From: Plantago major
Taxonomy: Eukaryota; Streptophyta; Magnoliopsida; Lamiales; Plantaginaceae
Direction of reading: 5' to 3'
Length of the DNA: 64,000 bases
Assembly (NCBI GenBank): GCA_026545765.1
Contig: CM048840.1
Span: forward strand, 84,162,877-84,226,876
Part shown: positions 33,101 through 44,445 of the stretch, one piece after another
Layout: the number at the start of each line of letters is the position of its first letter
Position numbering within the stretch: position 1 is the stretch's first letter
Program-made: the position numbers and the translations under genes
Notes under the pieces: model-generated
Database searches by the model: none
What the model was told of the DNA's origin: nothing
Seen by the model: the letters and a program-made list of their open reading frames with translations, nothing else

Positions 33101-35721
33101 TGCAATGTTCCCTACCGAACAGTATACAGTTGCGAGTCTATTGCATAAGGATTTCTCCAGAGAGGTAGCGCACAGTTTGATACAAGCCTTTGAACAGGCA
33201 GATGGTCAGACAAGATTACAAATGGCATTTAAGCCAGTCCTGCCCCAAACTCTGCAATTTATACCTTCTGAACAAGAAGAGGTTAATGGCGAAGATCACT
33301 ATTCTGAAGTGATCAATCTTGTATCTGAAGATGATGAGGAGGAAGAGATAAACGAAAATGACTTCGACGAACCTCCCACTGACCATCACCAAAAGGATGA
33401 CACAGACAAAAAGGATGATGATGATGCCCCTGCACCAAGTACCGGAGGAATTTCACTAAGAAATGATGCCTCAGCTGCTGAAAAGCACACTGAGAAGCCT
33501 TCACAGAAATCTCCGTCTCCATCTCCTCAGAAATCTACTCATCCATCTTCTAACCAACACCCAGTTACTACTGAACAAGTAGTTGAGCTTTCTGAAGAAA
33601 CCGATCAGAAAATATTAAACACTCAAATCAGATCTGCTCAACTCAGACAACTGTTGGAAGAAGAACAACAGCTCCATCTTCAACTGGAAGATCAAATAGC
33701 TAAATCCAGAGACAAGCTTGATCAACTACAAGATCAATACTTACAAGAAATGATTGCTTACTCTGAGGTTAAAGAGCTAAGAGATGTTGTGCATGATATC
33801 ACCAAAGAACTCGATACTGAAGAAGTATCTGAAGTCAAGCATGATGCTAAGGCTGCATCATCTTCAAAAGAAGTACCGTCCTCCTCCTAGAAAGGAAAGA
33901 AACCAATCTCTGAGATGGTTGCTGGACTCGATACAATCGATGAAAATGTCCAAGAGGATGAAGATCACTGGGCTGATTACTCAGATGATGAAGAAGACAA
34001 GACTTTGGCAGAGCACCGCAATGAACATCTAGCGGTTTCTCACTTGAAAAGAAAGCTGATTGCTCCTACAATTTTCAGCAAACTGCCAAATGTTCACTCC
34101 AATGAATACATGAACAGGTACCAAGTACTGGCTACTCTGAACAAGGAGATGTCCTCACAGAACAAGGAAGTAATTGCCTCCGTCCCCTCTGAAATGAGAA
34201 AGTTCACTGAGCTCATCACTCAGAGAACAACTAGCATAGTCATTGCTCAGAAAGATCTGGGAATGATAAGGGACGATGATGCGTCTTTAGCTGAAAAAGC
34301 TTTCCAAGAGGCAAGTTACACTGCTGGAAAAGCAGATGCCATCCTAGGCCCATTAGCAGAGCTCACTGATAAGGACAATGGACTTATCAAGCAAAATCAG
34401 GAGCTCAAAGCCGAACTTCAGAAGTTGGTCACTGCCTATAATTATTTACAAGGGCATTTTAACTCTCTCTCAGATTCCTTTATGAGACTGAGTCAGCCAA
34501 CAATGACTAAGGGGGAAAGAATGTACAAATCTGGACCTCAAAGTCAGGGGGAATGGGAAGAAGGAGAAGAAAACAAGAAGAAATCTGGAGCTGGTGCGGC
34601 TCAGAAAGGAAGAAGAAACATGAAAACTTCCCAGCCACCACTCAGAATCAATGAACCCTCCTCAAGCCAAGCTGCTTTGCAAATAGTAGCTGCTTCCCAG
34701 AAACCTACTGAAGGAACTAAAATGATAACAAGGGCCATGGCACAGAAACCTCCAAGGAGTACCAAGGCTCCAAGGAGAAGACAAGTTTAAGGATTGATGA
34801 ATCTTCGAAGAAGAAGAAGAAGAAGGTCTAATCAAGTCCAGGCAATGAAGAAGCGTAAAACTCTCACAAGATCTAATCTTGATGATGATGAGAAGCGATG
34901 AAGATGAAGCTCCTCTTCACGTAAAAAGGAAAATTGAAAGCCTAATCGAGCCCATAGCTGCAAAGCCCCTAGCAGCTAAAACACCCTCTGGAAATACCAA
35001 GTCTATCCAGGGTGGTGGTTCTTCAAGCAATAACCCCAAAGAGAATTCAAGACAAAGAAGGAACGGTGAGTCGAGCAATGACAAAGTCAACTTCCACTCA
35101 GGCCAGAAGAAGCCAAAATAGAGTATGTGAAGTATGACAATGATTCCTCTGTCTACAGGTGCATCAATCAGAAAAATGGCTATTGGATTCTGGAACTTAA
35201 GCATCTATTGGTAAATTCAAGATTTCCAGAACCAATCCATAAACAACTTATGGCATGGAGAAAAGATAAGCCAACCTTGATCAACACCAATCACATTAAG
35301 GCCTGGTTGGATTTTGAAGTTTTCAAGAGAACTGAAGCCATGAGAAAGGACCTCTCTGATGAATGTCCATATGGAAAGCCAGATGATGTGCAGTAATTCG
35401 AATATCACAGAAGCAGCACAAGAGCAAGACTCATTTGTAGAACCCTATGAATCGTTCTATCTAACTGAAGATCAATACAAGGGTGACATCAGATATCTGA
35501 AGATTATCTACGAATACTTCAAGCTTTCAGATATCAGAATAGAGCATGCCTGGAAGTGGGGAAAGTACCTATGGGTCAAACATTTTGCCAAGAAAAATCC
35601 TACCAAAACCTACAAAGAGGTCTGTGGATTTGCCAGAGACACAGAGATGCTCGTCAGAACTCTTCTCTATGACTATTCTGATGACATCAAAAGGTTTAGA
35701 GATAGGAAATTTGCAGACTAA
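30101..35721 (+). pseudogene. Extra gene of the SIRE-type element, intron-containing, several stops
   Basis: It starts MAPKSSTTLKSQ. Domain 1 (30101-31020) has VVNN-type text, then LEFYNNSRIIFCVSEGTEIV, VQGKEILLDLTTFCKLFEF and, after a frameshift near 30735, GYGLKICYLLEKLGIKL. It resembles a plant transposon-associated domain seen in many unannotated plant proteins. A long Lys/Glu/Ser linker follows. Five GT-AG introns lie at 32004-32084, 32193-32271, 32374-32459, 32613-32705 and 32823-32900; all are phase 0, with exons of 36, 34, 51 and 39 codons between them. Domain 2 (32901-33260) has LPKHIKCFKKWQRLRYSDLS and ALNLETYIHAMFPTEQY. Acidic stretches, a coiled coil (33.6-33.85 kb) and basic tracts come next. 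Domain 3 (35127-35720) has NGYWILELKHLL and EHAWKWGKYLWVKHFAKKNP. In-frame stops are at 31803, 32323, 33888 and 34788, with further shifts near 34.8-35.4 kb. There is no signal peptide or membrane span, so 'envelope-like' would be only a positional name. Function unknown. Confidence 0.75.
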
Positions 35722-36096
35722 TCCACAGAAACACTGTTGAAGACTTGAAGAAATTGAAGACTTGAAGACTAGTTTATTAGGATGTTTACTTGGAGCTTGG
35801 TTACTCCTGTTGTCCTAATTTACTATGTAGTTTTTGTTGTATGTTTGCTGACTGAGCTTAACTGTATTATGTATTAAAGTTATCTGTAATCTTTATTTGT
35901 AACTTATCTGAAGAACTTACTCTCAGATAGTATTCTATAAAAGATAACTTGTCAGCAAAGATCACACCTTGTGATTTGGTTGATGTCTACTTTCTGCACT
36001 TAATTAAATAATTTGAAGATCTTAAGAAAAGATTAAGTGTTGGATTGTTCACTCATCCAGATTTGTAATAGGTAAGATAGTCATCGTTGACTGATC

Positions 36097-36111
36097 AAAA
36101 AGGGGGAAATT
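36097..36111 (+). other. Polypurine tract of the SIRE-type element
   Basis: AAAAAGGGGGAAATT directly before the 3' LTR. The same tract (AAAAAAGGGGGAAATT) precedes the 3' LTR of the related element at 57.6 kb. Confidence 0.8.
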
Positions 36112-37833
36112 TGTTGGGAAATTTGTTGGGAAATTTGTTAGGAAATTTGTTAGATATTTTGTTAGAAATATCTGTTTAGATTTTGATCAGCAACATGATG
36201 ACTTATCTTAGTCTCAGAAAGGTGATTAGTACTCTTGGTTCACTTGAACATTGTAAAAGAGGAAACTCACTAAGTATGATAGTCTAGCTAATCTTGTATA
36301 GGATGTTAGGTCTCAAAATGTAATTTTTATTTTATGAAGAGAAGACCAAGAAGAAGACATCCAAGCAGAACAAGCTCAACGACATTGAAGACTTGAAGAA
36401 GCGCACAAGATTCTTGGCTGTTGTTCAGATACCTTAGCCAGATATCTTGAAGACACGAACAGTTTTAAACAAACTGTGTCACAAGAGATATCTGAGAAAT
36501 GAAAGGCCTATCTGAAAACAAGGAAAGTGTCCACAGATATCTATTCTCAGATACCTTGAGCTTTAACCACATTTCTGAAAAAGAAATATATATATTGCAA
36601 ACAAAGTTGTTTCAATATAAGTGGTATCTGAAGATTGAAGATAAGGACGTGCAAAGAATCAGATAACACTAGTCTCTGATACAAAGCATAGTTCCGTTGG
36701 CACTACAGGACAAAAAGTATAGTACAATGCATTTAATGCACGGACAGAGATGTCTGAATAAAAGCAATGACTTCTCAAGAAGAAGATAAAACACGCTAAA
36801 GATTACTATACGAGATATCAATAGTTTGAATTTGAGCCTAACGGATACTATTCAAACGGCACTCAAATTCATCTATAAATATCAACACTTAGACTGCTTG
36901 AGAAGACACCTTAGACACACGACATAACTTGAAAACGCTGAACGTCTTACTCTCTCAAAGCAACTTACTTACTCTCAAAGCTTTCTGTTGCGACCAAAGC
37001 TTTTGATCTTGAGTAACACTGAAGTTCTAAGTGTCCTGATCCTAAACAAGCATAGCTATCTGTGAAAGAGTTGAAACGAAAGATCAAGTATCTGAGATTC
37101 ATTCTCTTGAACATTTATCTAAGACTTGGGTCAGTAAAAAGAACAAGATACCATACATTGAAAAGTGTATTAAGTATACTTGATTCACAGAGCTATCTGA
37201 ATAACTGAATAAGTTATTAAAGAAGCTCATCTGACAACTCAAACCAAAACCAACAATTCTTGGCGTGGAGTACAGAAGTACTTAGTTTGAAAAATCGGGG
37301 AATAACTCAAGGTTACCGAGTATAGGAAGTACTTGATTTGGGAAACTAAGGAATAACTCAAGGTTATTGATTATAGGAAGTACTTAGCTTGGGAAGCTGG
37401 GAATAACTCAAAGGTTTCGAGTGCAGAAGTACTTGGCTGTGAAAGCCGGGGAACAACTCAGGGGGAACATTTGGTTGGGAACCAATTGTTTAAGAATCTT
37501 AGAATAGGTTTATTGTAAGGTGAACTCAATTATCTGTTCTAGTGAATTCTAGGTCTCTGATAGACCGAAGTGGATTAGTTGGAGGATTACGCCACCTCCA
37601 GATACCACTATACTTGCTGTGTTATTTACCTTTCTGTATTTACATTTCAGCAACACACACACACACTTTAACTGTTTCTGCACTTATCTTTATTAAGTCT
37701 TCCGCGCTCTGATTCTAAGTGTCAGATATCTATTCAGATATCTGAGAAATAGTTTTTATCGACAATAGTTTTAAAAGACTATTCACCCCCCCCCCCCCCC
37801 TAGTCTTTTACTTTGCCGTTATCTGGACCAACA
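36112..37833 (+). repeat. 3' LTR of the SIRE-type element
   Basis: 1722 bp, starting immediately after the polypurine tract and followed by the TCAAC duplication. The TATA box is at 36874-36881 and the evening element at 36152-36160. A poly-C run near 37787-37800 is longer than in the 5' LTR. Confidence 0.93.
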
Positions 37834-39374
37834 TCAACAATAGAGGCCAAGATGTCGGATATTGATCTATTGAGGCGAGTATACTCGACATATCTCCTTG
37901 GAGGGGTTCTCTCCCTGCGGAACTCCCTTCTATCTCTAAATTCCTTCTTTTGTTCAAACTTTTCAGGCCGGGGAGGGGGTTCTTGTTTCACTGGCTCTTT
38001 CCCCTTTCTGGCCCCGGCTCTTATTGGAACATTTATTCGGTATTCTTCTCCATATGAGACCCCTTCGCAGATGTCTTCCAAGTATTTTTCAGTCGTGATT
38101 TCTTCATTGGAAAGCTTTCTTCTGAGATCTTCATTGTAAGTGTTAGCATACAGGTGTCGGACCCTTTCTTTGATGCTGTGAGGCTCGACCTGGCGTACTT
38201 CAGCATTGAAACGGTCAAGAAAGGTTCTAAGATCCTCGTACTCTTTCTGGATTACTCCTGCCAAGTGCTCCACTGATCTCTTCCTCTTTTTTGCTTTCTC
38301 AAACCTTTTTAGGAAAAGAGAAGTGATATCCGCATAGGTCTTGATGGAGCCATTGGGCAAAGAGGTCCACCAATCCATTGCTTCTCCAAAGAGAGTAGTG
38401 GAGAAGTTAAGAGCCTTCATGTTGTCATTCAGGCCATTGGTCTCCATCTTTCTCTCATACCTAGTAAGGTGCCCCACAGGACAAGTATCCCCGTAATAGT
38501 GCTCAAGATTTGGGATAGTGGAGTCGGGGCGCTTCCTTTTCCTTCTTATCTCATCACATAAGGGATTGGGAGTTCTGAGAGTCGCCTTCTCATGTGCCTT
38601 CACCATTCTGCTCAAAGTAGCAATTTGAGTTTCCAAGGCTTTCTGCTGGACATAGATCTGCTCGGCGTTTAGCCTCTCGCCCGTTCTTGGGTTGATTGCC
38701 ACATCTGGAGGAAGATCATCAACGGGGATTATTGAGATGCTCTCTGCCACGTGGTCTCTTGGTCCGTCCTGAATAACCCCACGCCTACTAGTTCTAGCTT
38801 CATCTGCTCGCGGTCTTGCTGGGCTTCTTTCCCGGTGTTCCTGAGAAGCAGCGGCTCTCCTATTGAGAAGGTTCCTTAGATCCTCTGGTTAGTCTGGTTC
38901 TCCTAACCTTTGTTGGATTGGACGGTGCTCGTTCCTTGATTGTGCAGGTTCAACTTGCCTTGGAACTGCCAAAGGAGGAGTGGGTTGAGGTGGTTGGAGG
39001 TTGTTTGATCCAAATCATCCTTGGATAGTGGTGAGTAAGAGGCCAAACTGATTCTCACTCATCCCAAACTCACTTGGACGAATGATCTGCCCGTTTGGAA
39101 GAGTGAAGTTTCTCCCTGGAGGGGGACCATGTGTTCCTGACGGAGGAACCTGTCCTTCGACCATAAGTACCTGGGCCCTTGTCGGTATATCAGCGGCTCT
39201 TTCCTCCTCCGAAGAGAGACTAGCGGTGTGGCCATCACTTGGATAGTCCATTGTGTTTCTTGAAGTGGTTCTTGCCACTTTTCCTCTCCGAGTGGGAGGT
39301 CTACCTCTTTGTCTTGGGGCGGGCGTGCCAATCGCAGTAGCGTTGGTTCTTACGGACCTTCTTGTTCTTGCCAT
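37834..39374 (-). pseudogene. Gag N-terminus and capsid of the Tat element
   Basis: It starts MARTRRSVRTNATAIG 53 bases inside the 5' LTR, with an Arg/Pro-rich N-terminus. The Retrotrans_gag capsid core includes LNFSTTLFGEAMDWWTSLPN and LRTFLDRFNAEVRQVEPHSI, followed by a basic tail. In-frame stops (for example at 39015 and near 38.9 kb) break the first part; the frame from 38750 down is open. The copia insertion at 37834 cuts it. Codons on the two sides of the nested element continue the same protein text, with only the 5-bp TCAAC duplicated. Confidence 0.88.
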
Positions 39375-39402
39375 TACTGAAGATAACGGAGCTTTTCGTA
39401 AA

Positions 39403-39422
39403 GATTCCTAGAGACGGCGCCA
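39403..39422 (-). other. Primer-binding site of the Tat element (tRNA-Asp type)
   Basis: Four bases inside the 5' LTR the minus strand reads TGGCGCCGTCTCTAGGAATC. The first nine bases and the last six match the complement of the plant tRNA-Asp 3' end as I recall it, with mismatches between. Tat and Athila elements commonly use this primer. Confidence 0.7.
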
Positions 39423-39426
39423 AAAA

Positions 39427-40339
39427 TGTTGAGGGTATAAATCCCCCAACCACTTAACGAATTTCCCTTGCTTTCCTTCACGCTAAGTATCTAGATCACC
39501 TTTTAATAAGAACCCCCTTACTTTGTAAGAACCAAAAGGTAAGAGCCCGTAAGAACCGTCGTGCTGATAAGAGGTGATCCGTAAAGACCTGCACAAGTAG
39601 CTCGGGGGGGGGGGGGGGGGTTAGAACCTTATACCCGGTTTGCGTGGTGTCAAACCAGAAGGAGACTTTACTTGCGAGAGAGTGAGGGTCTACTCGGTAT
39701 AAGAGTCGAGGATAGGGAGTGATTATTTCTTACCATTATCATGGGAATGTGTGCCATATATATAGATTTCTCCCCAAATGGGAGGGTTCCACCAGATCGT
39801 GCCAAGTGTAAGGCCTGGATTGAGCCACCAAGGCTTCAATAGGCCCATTAATGACATTTGCCCCATTCCATTTTGGGCTTTCAGGGGTAGTTTAGTCATT
39901 AATGTGAGAGTTTTAGAGGCTTTGACGCAGTCTGCTGCGGGTTAGGGTCCGAAGAGGCAGGTTCGGACGTCTGGTCCGGATCGTGCTTGATTAGCTCACA
40001 AGATACTCTTATTAGACCATCAATATCTTTCATTCGGACCGTGTGCCTTAGACCTCCTTACTCTTTAGTGCCAGTTCACTCGGTTGCTTGTGAGGTTGTT
40101 GTGTTGAATCCGGACGGGTGTCCGGGTCGGACCCTATGGTTACGGACCATTGGCAGGGTCGGACCTACTACCCTTTGGGCCCTCCTGTTCCTTTCCATCC
40201 GGGTGAGTCGGACCTGCGGGGGCTTAAGGTCGGACCTCCGGGTCGGACTATAAGGTCTCAGACTCGTAGACAACTTGGGACGCCTTAGGATTCATTCCAA
40301 AGGCGTCTATGACGGATTGGACATATTTCCGTATCAACA
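39427..40339 (-). repeat. 5' LTR of the Tat element
   Basis: 913 bp, with the same ends as the copy at 7564-8482. A TATATATA box near 39756-39764 (minus strand) would place transcription start in its downstream third. The flank at 40340-40344 is the ATGAC duplication. Confidence 0.93.
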
Positions 40340-40344
40340 ATGAC

Positions 40345-40905
40345 AATCTAAAATCATTCACAAATATCATTAAACCACCATTAAACAAGTCTACAAGTTT
40401 CACGGATAAAATTAAAACATCTATAAACAAGCTTAAATAAGCTACTTGAAACATTCGGTTATTACAATATTGGAACATTCAGTCATTACAATGTTGAAAT
40501 AGGTTTTTTTTTTTCCGATTAAACTTGTTGGTGAACTTCGGCTTCCTGCCTTTTGTTGCTTGAATATTGCACCGACACCTTTGAGCGACCTATCATCAAA
40601 CTCCATGTTATCATCAATACCTACTTAAAACATTCACTAACTGGGTTAAAACCATAACAACTCTCATTGAAACTATCACATTCGTGCTTAAAACAATAAC
40701 AAAGCAGGAACCTACAACACAAGCTAAACAGTAACATTGATGTTTAAAACTATGACAATGTCTCTTAAAAATATAACAAAGCTTCATGCAACACAAGCTA
40801 AAATAGTAACATTGCTGCTTCAAACCATAATAGTGTCTCTTAAAACTATAATAATACTTCTTAAAACTATAACAAGTAGAAACATGCAACACATGTAAAA
40901 AACAA
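40345..40905. other. Flank of the Tat insertion, TTAAAACTATAACAA-rich repeat
   Basis: No gene seen. Near-repeats of CTTAAAACTATAACAA recur from about 40.63 kb, continue beyond the next small element (41.85-41.95 kb), and match in character the GTTTTAA-rich DNA left of 7564. This looks like an older repeat split by the Tat element. Confidence 0.45.
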
Positions 40906-41837
40906 GGGGAAATTACATCCAGACCCCCATTTAGATGTCGTAATTACAGATTAGTATCACTTAGTCGAACTATTATGATTTAGTACAATTAGATGTAAAA
41001 CAATTACATTTTAGCCCACGAATTTGACTTTTGGCGAACTAAAACCTGAAAAAGTCAATTTTGTCCCTCTCAGATTATTGAATTTTGCAAGTTGCCAAAC
41101 AATAACCCATTTTGGCAAATTATAATTTAAGTCCTGAATATTTAATTTTTTATATTTGTCACCATAAGATTTTGAGGAAGCTCAAATAAGCCCTCAAACT
41201 TCTATTTCAATTTGTAAATTATCCCCAACTTCAATCCGAAAACACAATCGAAAGTTCGTAATAGTTAATCGAAATCGGAGATTAAAATCGGAGATGTAAT
41301 AACTACGATTAAAATCGGAGATTAAAATCGAAATCGGAATTGTAGCGACTCCGATTGAGCTATTGTCTGACTCCAATCGAGGCTGACTCGATAGGAAAGT
41401 ATAAGCGACTCCAAATCGAGCTGCTGACTCGAAATCGAAGCGATTTGGGCTGCTGCTGACTCGAAATCGGAGATGTGCGACTCGATTGGGCTGTCTGACT
41501 CAAATCGGAGCTGCAAATTGGAAGAAGGAGAAAAAAATAAGAAAGAGGAAGAAATTTACCGGAGAAGAAGAAGAGAAGATGGAGGAAGAAGTATGTTGGA
41601 GAAGATGGAGGAAGAAGAAGATGGAAGAAGTAGGTTGGACTGTTGGAGAAGATGAAGGAAGAAGAAGATGATTTTTTTTTTTTTAATTTAAAATTCCATA
41701 AGGCCATGTTTGGTTGTTTCAAATGAAACAACCAAATTAAGCTGGTCAACGGATTTGGACTAGATTGTAATTGTTCGACTAAGTAGTACGAATATGAGAA
41801 ACGTCGTTCTAAGTGGGTATCCCTATGTAATTATCCC
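40906..41837. mobile_element. Mutator-like non-autonomous element, 9-bp target duplication
   Basis: AAAAAACAA occurs at 40897-40905 and 41838-41846. The ends are inverted and similar (GGGGAAATTACATCC... and GGGATAATTACATAGG... inward). They share an ACTTAGTCGAAC block about 60 bp in. The interior is rich in AATCGGAG/GACTCGAAATCG repeats and a purine-rich GAAGAAGA tract. No transposase. Confidence 0.7.
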
Positions 41838-41846
41838 AAAAAACAA

Positions 41847-42945
41847 TAACATTGATGCTTAAAACTATAACAGTGTCTTTTAAAACTATAACAATGCTTC
41901 TTAAAACTATAACAAACAGAAACATGCAACACAAGCTACAAACCATAACAATGGTTGTTAAAACAACAAGGAACGTACAGATTTTCTATTCATGATATAT
42001 TTCCAGATCGAAACATATTTTATTGAATGATTTCCAGATCTGACGAGCTAGCTTCTTCATTGTTCTGGATTTGTAGATTTGAACATTCTAGCAAGTGGAT
42101 CTGAAAGTTTTAAACAACAAATCATGAAAACTGAATCAAAAATCATGAAACACACAAAAATACGCACAAAACTCATAATAACGCACAAAAACGAGGAGAG
42201 TTTTACCTGATTTATGTCGATAGAAGCTAGGAATGTGAAATTCGGTGGAAACGACGAGAATTCGGATGATTTCCGGCAGATGGGGAGAGAGAATCATGAA
42301 AAACATGCACAAACACGTTTTAGTATGTGTTTTTTCTTTTCTCAATTTTAGGATGTTATTGGAGGGTATTTATAGGCAACCGGTTCGATTTTTTCCCCTA
42401 TAAACCACGAACTGGTTCTTTTGACGGTGTTTTTACACAAACATCTTTACTATACTTAGATAAAATAAAAACTGGCTACTGCAGATTGATCAATGCATCT
42501 TAATCATTCAATACCCTTTGTCGGATTTAGGTTAACGTGTAGTTATACACTATATTCAGGTGCTTATAAAAATGGCAAGCTTGAAGTTCTCGATTCCCCA
42601 GTAATCTAGGTTTAAGTTTAACCAACCACGCCGGCCTACCTTCTTAACATTTGATGATGATACACCGAGTGGGATGTGACTTAATCAGCTCAAAATGTGT
42701 ATACATAAGACACCATGAGACTCATAACTAAAAAAAGGACAACGCATGTATCAAACTTGCCACTGAATGTTGTTTTTGCATATCAAAATATTTGATGATT
42801 TAACACAAAATATTTACTTACAAAACTTCCTTATGTTTGAAAAAAACACAAATAATTTTTTTTATAATGATAATGTTAATACTGCCTTTTCTTTTCTTTA
42901 TAGGAGTCAATTTAAGGGGTACCATATGTAATTTTCTCTTTTCGG
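41847..42945. other. Repeat-derived intergenic DNA
   Basis: It continues the TTAAAACTATAACAA-type repeat, then AT-rich DNA. A 69-codon open frame at 42136-42345 shows no family resemblance. Nothing else supported. Confidence 0.35.
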
Positions 42946-42954
42946 AAAAATTTC

Positions 42955-44140
42955 GGATGGTACCCCTTAAATTAGGTCCAATAACAGATTCACCCTATCT
43001 ATTCGAAGAATAACAGTTACATCCAAAAATTGAACTGAGCAATTTCCGATATTACAGATAGGTCCAAAAGTCAAACTTCGTGATGACATGGAACTGTTTT
43101 TTGCTGATGTGTCGACCAAAATTGCTCATAATAACAAAAATGTCATTCAATATTTAGATTTTTGAGTTTCTTTTATTCTATTTCTTTATTTTCTTTTAGT
43201 TTTGCTATTCTTTTCTCTTCTTTTATATATTCTCCAACTGACATTGGACATATCCGTAATTAAATGAAACAAATGTAGAGACCTTAATGTAATTGGTTGG
43301 CAAGTTGGGATCAATTGAATGACCATAAACTATTTGGCCCAACTAGCTATTATCCAAAAAAAATTAAAAGTTCAATTCAATCCCTATAACTTTCTAAATT
43401 TTGCAATTGGGTTTGTCAAATTCTCAATTGTAAGGGTTTCGAGTTCCAAAAACGTTAAATTGAGTCCCTGAAACTATAGACGAATCCAAACAAAAATCAA
43501 AACATAACATATCCACATCCAATTCATGGAGCTCCGATTTGGAGCTTTAATCGGAGCTGCACAGCTCCAATTTGGAGCTTGGGATAGCTCCATGTCGGAG
43601 CTAATTATTAGCTCCGACATGGAGCATTACTAACCGAGTCATTGCAACTCGAGCCGCAATGACTCCAAATCGAGCAAAGACTCGGTTTGGAGCTATTATA
43701 CCGACTTAAAATCGAGTGCAATAGCTCCTATTGAGTCATATGACTCAAATTGGAATTTGAGATGCGAATTCTAGCTCCTTTTAGTTTGTGGTGGTCCGGA
43801 TCTTTGCAACGAAGATTATTCCAACAAGGTGAAGTGTTTTGTAATGAAGAAGAAGGGAAAAAGAAAAGAGAAGAGAATAAGAAAGAAAATGATGATCAGT
43901 TTAAGGAGGAAGAAGGTGAATAGTGATAAACAATGAAGGGAAAAAAAAGAAAAGGAATAATGAATTTAATTTCATTTTTTATTTACTTTATTGTTTAAGT
44001 TAAAAAATTTCCAGCATGACAAGAGAGAAAAATGTATTTTGATTTTGGTCAACCCTAGGAATATTTGTTATTGTTCTAATAAAAAAGACTAATCTGTTGA
44101 GGGGGGTCATTTAAATTTAAGGGGTAACATATGTAATTCG
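42955..44140. mobile_element. Probable TIR element related to the 40.9-kb one
   Basis: The left end carries ACCCCTTAAATT and the right end its complement AATTTAAGGGGT. A stray end-like copy lies just left of it (42915-42930). The interior has AGCTCC and GACTCNAAATCGAG repeats and a GAAGAAGAAGGG tract, like the element at 40906. Clear target duplications were not found. Confidence 0.45.
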
Positions 44141-44145
44141 AGTAT

Positions 44146-44445
44146 TTTCTCTTTTCTTTATATAGGATTAAAATATGACTTGATGCCAAACAAATTCTGA
44201 AGTGTGAATACAGCAAGTATGATAGTACATTGGTACAACAAGAGACCATCTCAATGCATGTAGCTATGCAAGACTACCATTTATGTCATAAGCTTCTAAG
44301 GAAAATTACAAAGAAAATCAGACTTGTTTTCACAACTCTCCCTCAACTATGTACAATCCCAGTGGCATTCATATTTCAATTTTCACCGTTGACATGGTGC
44401 GTTGGTGACCACCTACACCTTCCTCTCGACCAGGATATACACACC
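44146..44445 (-). other. 3' flank of the XLG3-like gene
   Basis: No other gene is seen between the stop at 44446 and the small element ending near 44140. This stretch must hold the 3' untranslated region; no certain polyadenylation signal was picked. Confidence 0.4.

Larger units (their letters stand above)
21671..37833 (+). mobile_element. Ty1/copia LTR retrotransposon of the SIRE (Sirevirus-like) type with a long extra 3' gene
   Basis: The ends are 1.7-kb LTRs beginning TGTTGGGAAATTTG and ending GGACCAACA. TCAAC flanks the element on both sides (21666-21670, 37834-37838). Internal order is primer-binding site, gag, a coiled-coil region, protease, integrase, reverse transcriptase, RNase H. 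Integrase before reverse transcriptase defines copia. A 6-kb extra gene then precedes the polypurine tract. The pol sequence style, the coiled coil after gag and an extra gene after pol fit the SIRE/Maximus lineage. At 16.2 kb it is longer than the roughly 10 kb usual for that group. It interrupts gag of the Tat element. Gag and parts of pol are frameshifted, but the reverse transcriptase frame is intact. Confidence 0.93.
7564..40339 (-). mobile_element. Ty3/gypsy LTR retrotransposon of the Tat type, interrupted by a nested copia element
   Basis: Both ends carry a related ~0.9-kb LTR beginning TGTTGATACGG and ending CCTCAACA on the minus strand. The 5-bp sequence ATGAC lies at 7559-7563 and again at 40340-40344, a perfect target duplication. 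On the minus strand the order is 5' LTR, primer-binding site, gag, protease, reverse transcriptase/RNase H, a second RNase H, integrase, a long 3' region with an antisense gene and tandem repeats, polypurine tract, 3' LTR. This order, the extra RNase H and the long 3' region are features of the plant Tat lineage. Without the 16.2-kb nested copia element the copy is about 16.6 kb. It is not autonomous now, given its frameshifts, stops and altered catalytic residues. By eye the LTRs differ at roughly 20 positions plus a poly-G length difference, so the insertion is fairly recent. Confidence 0.93.

Noticed and set aside
30101..35721. Calling the extra gene a viral envelope glycoprotein
   Set aside because: No signal peptide, membrane span or glycoprotein-like Cys pattern is visible; the protein is hydrophilic with coiled coil and acidic tracts.
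41360..41749. 129-codon Ser/Phe-rich frame
   Set aside because: Translation of the purine/pyrimidine tract inside a small TIR element.
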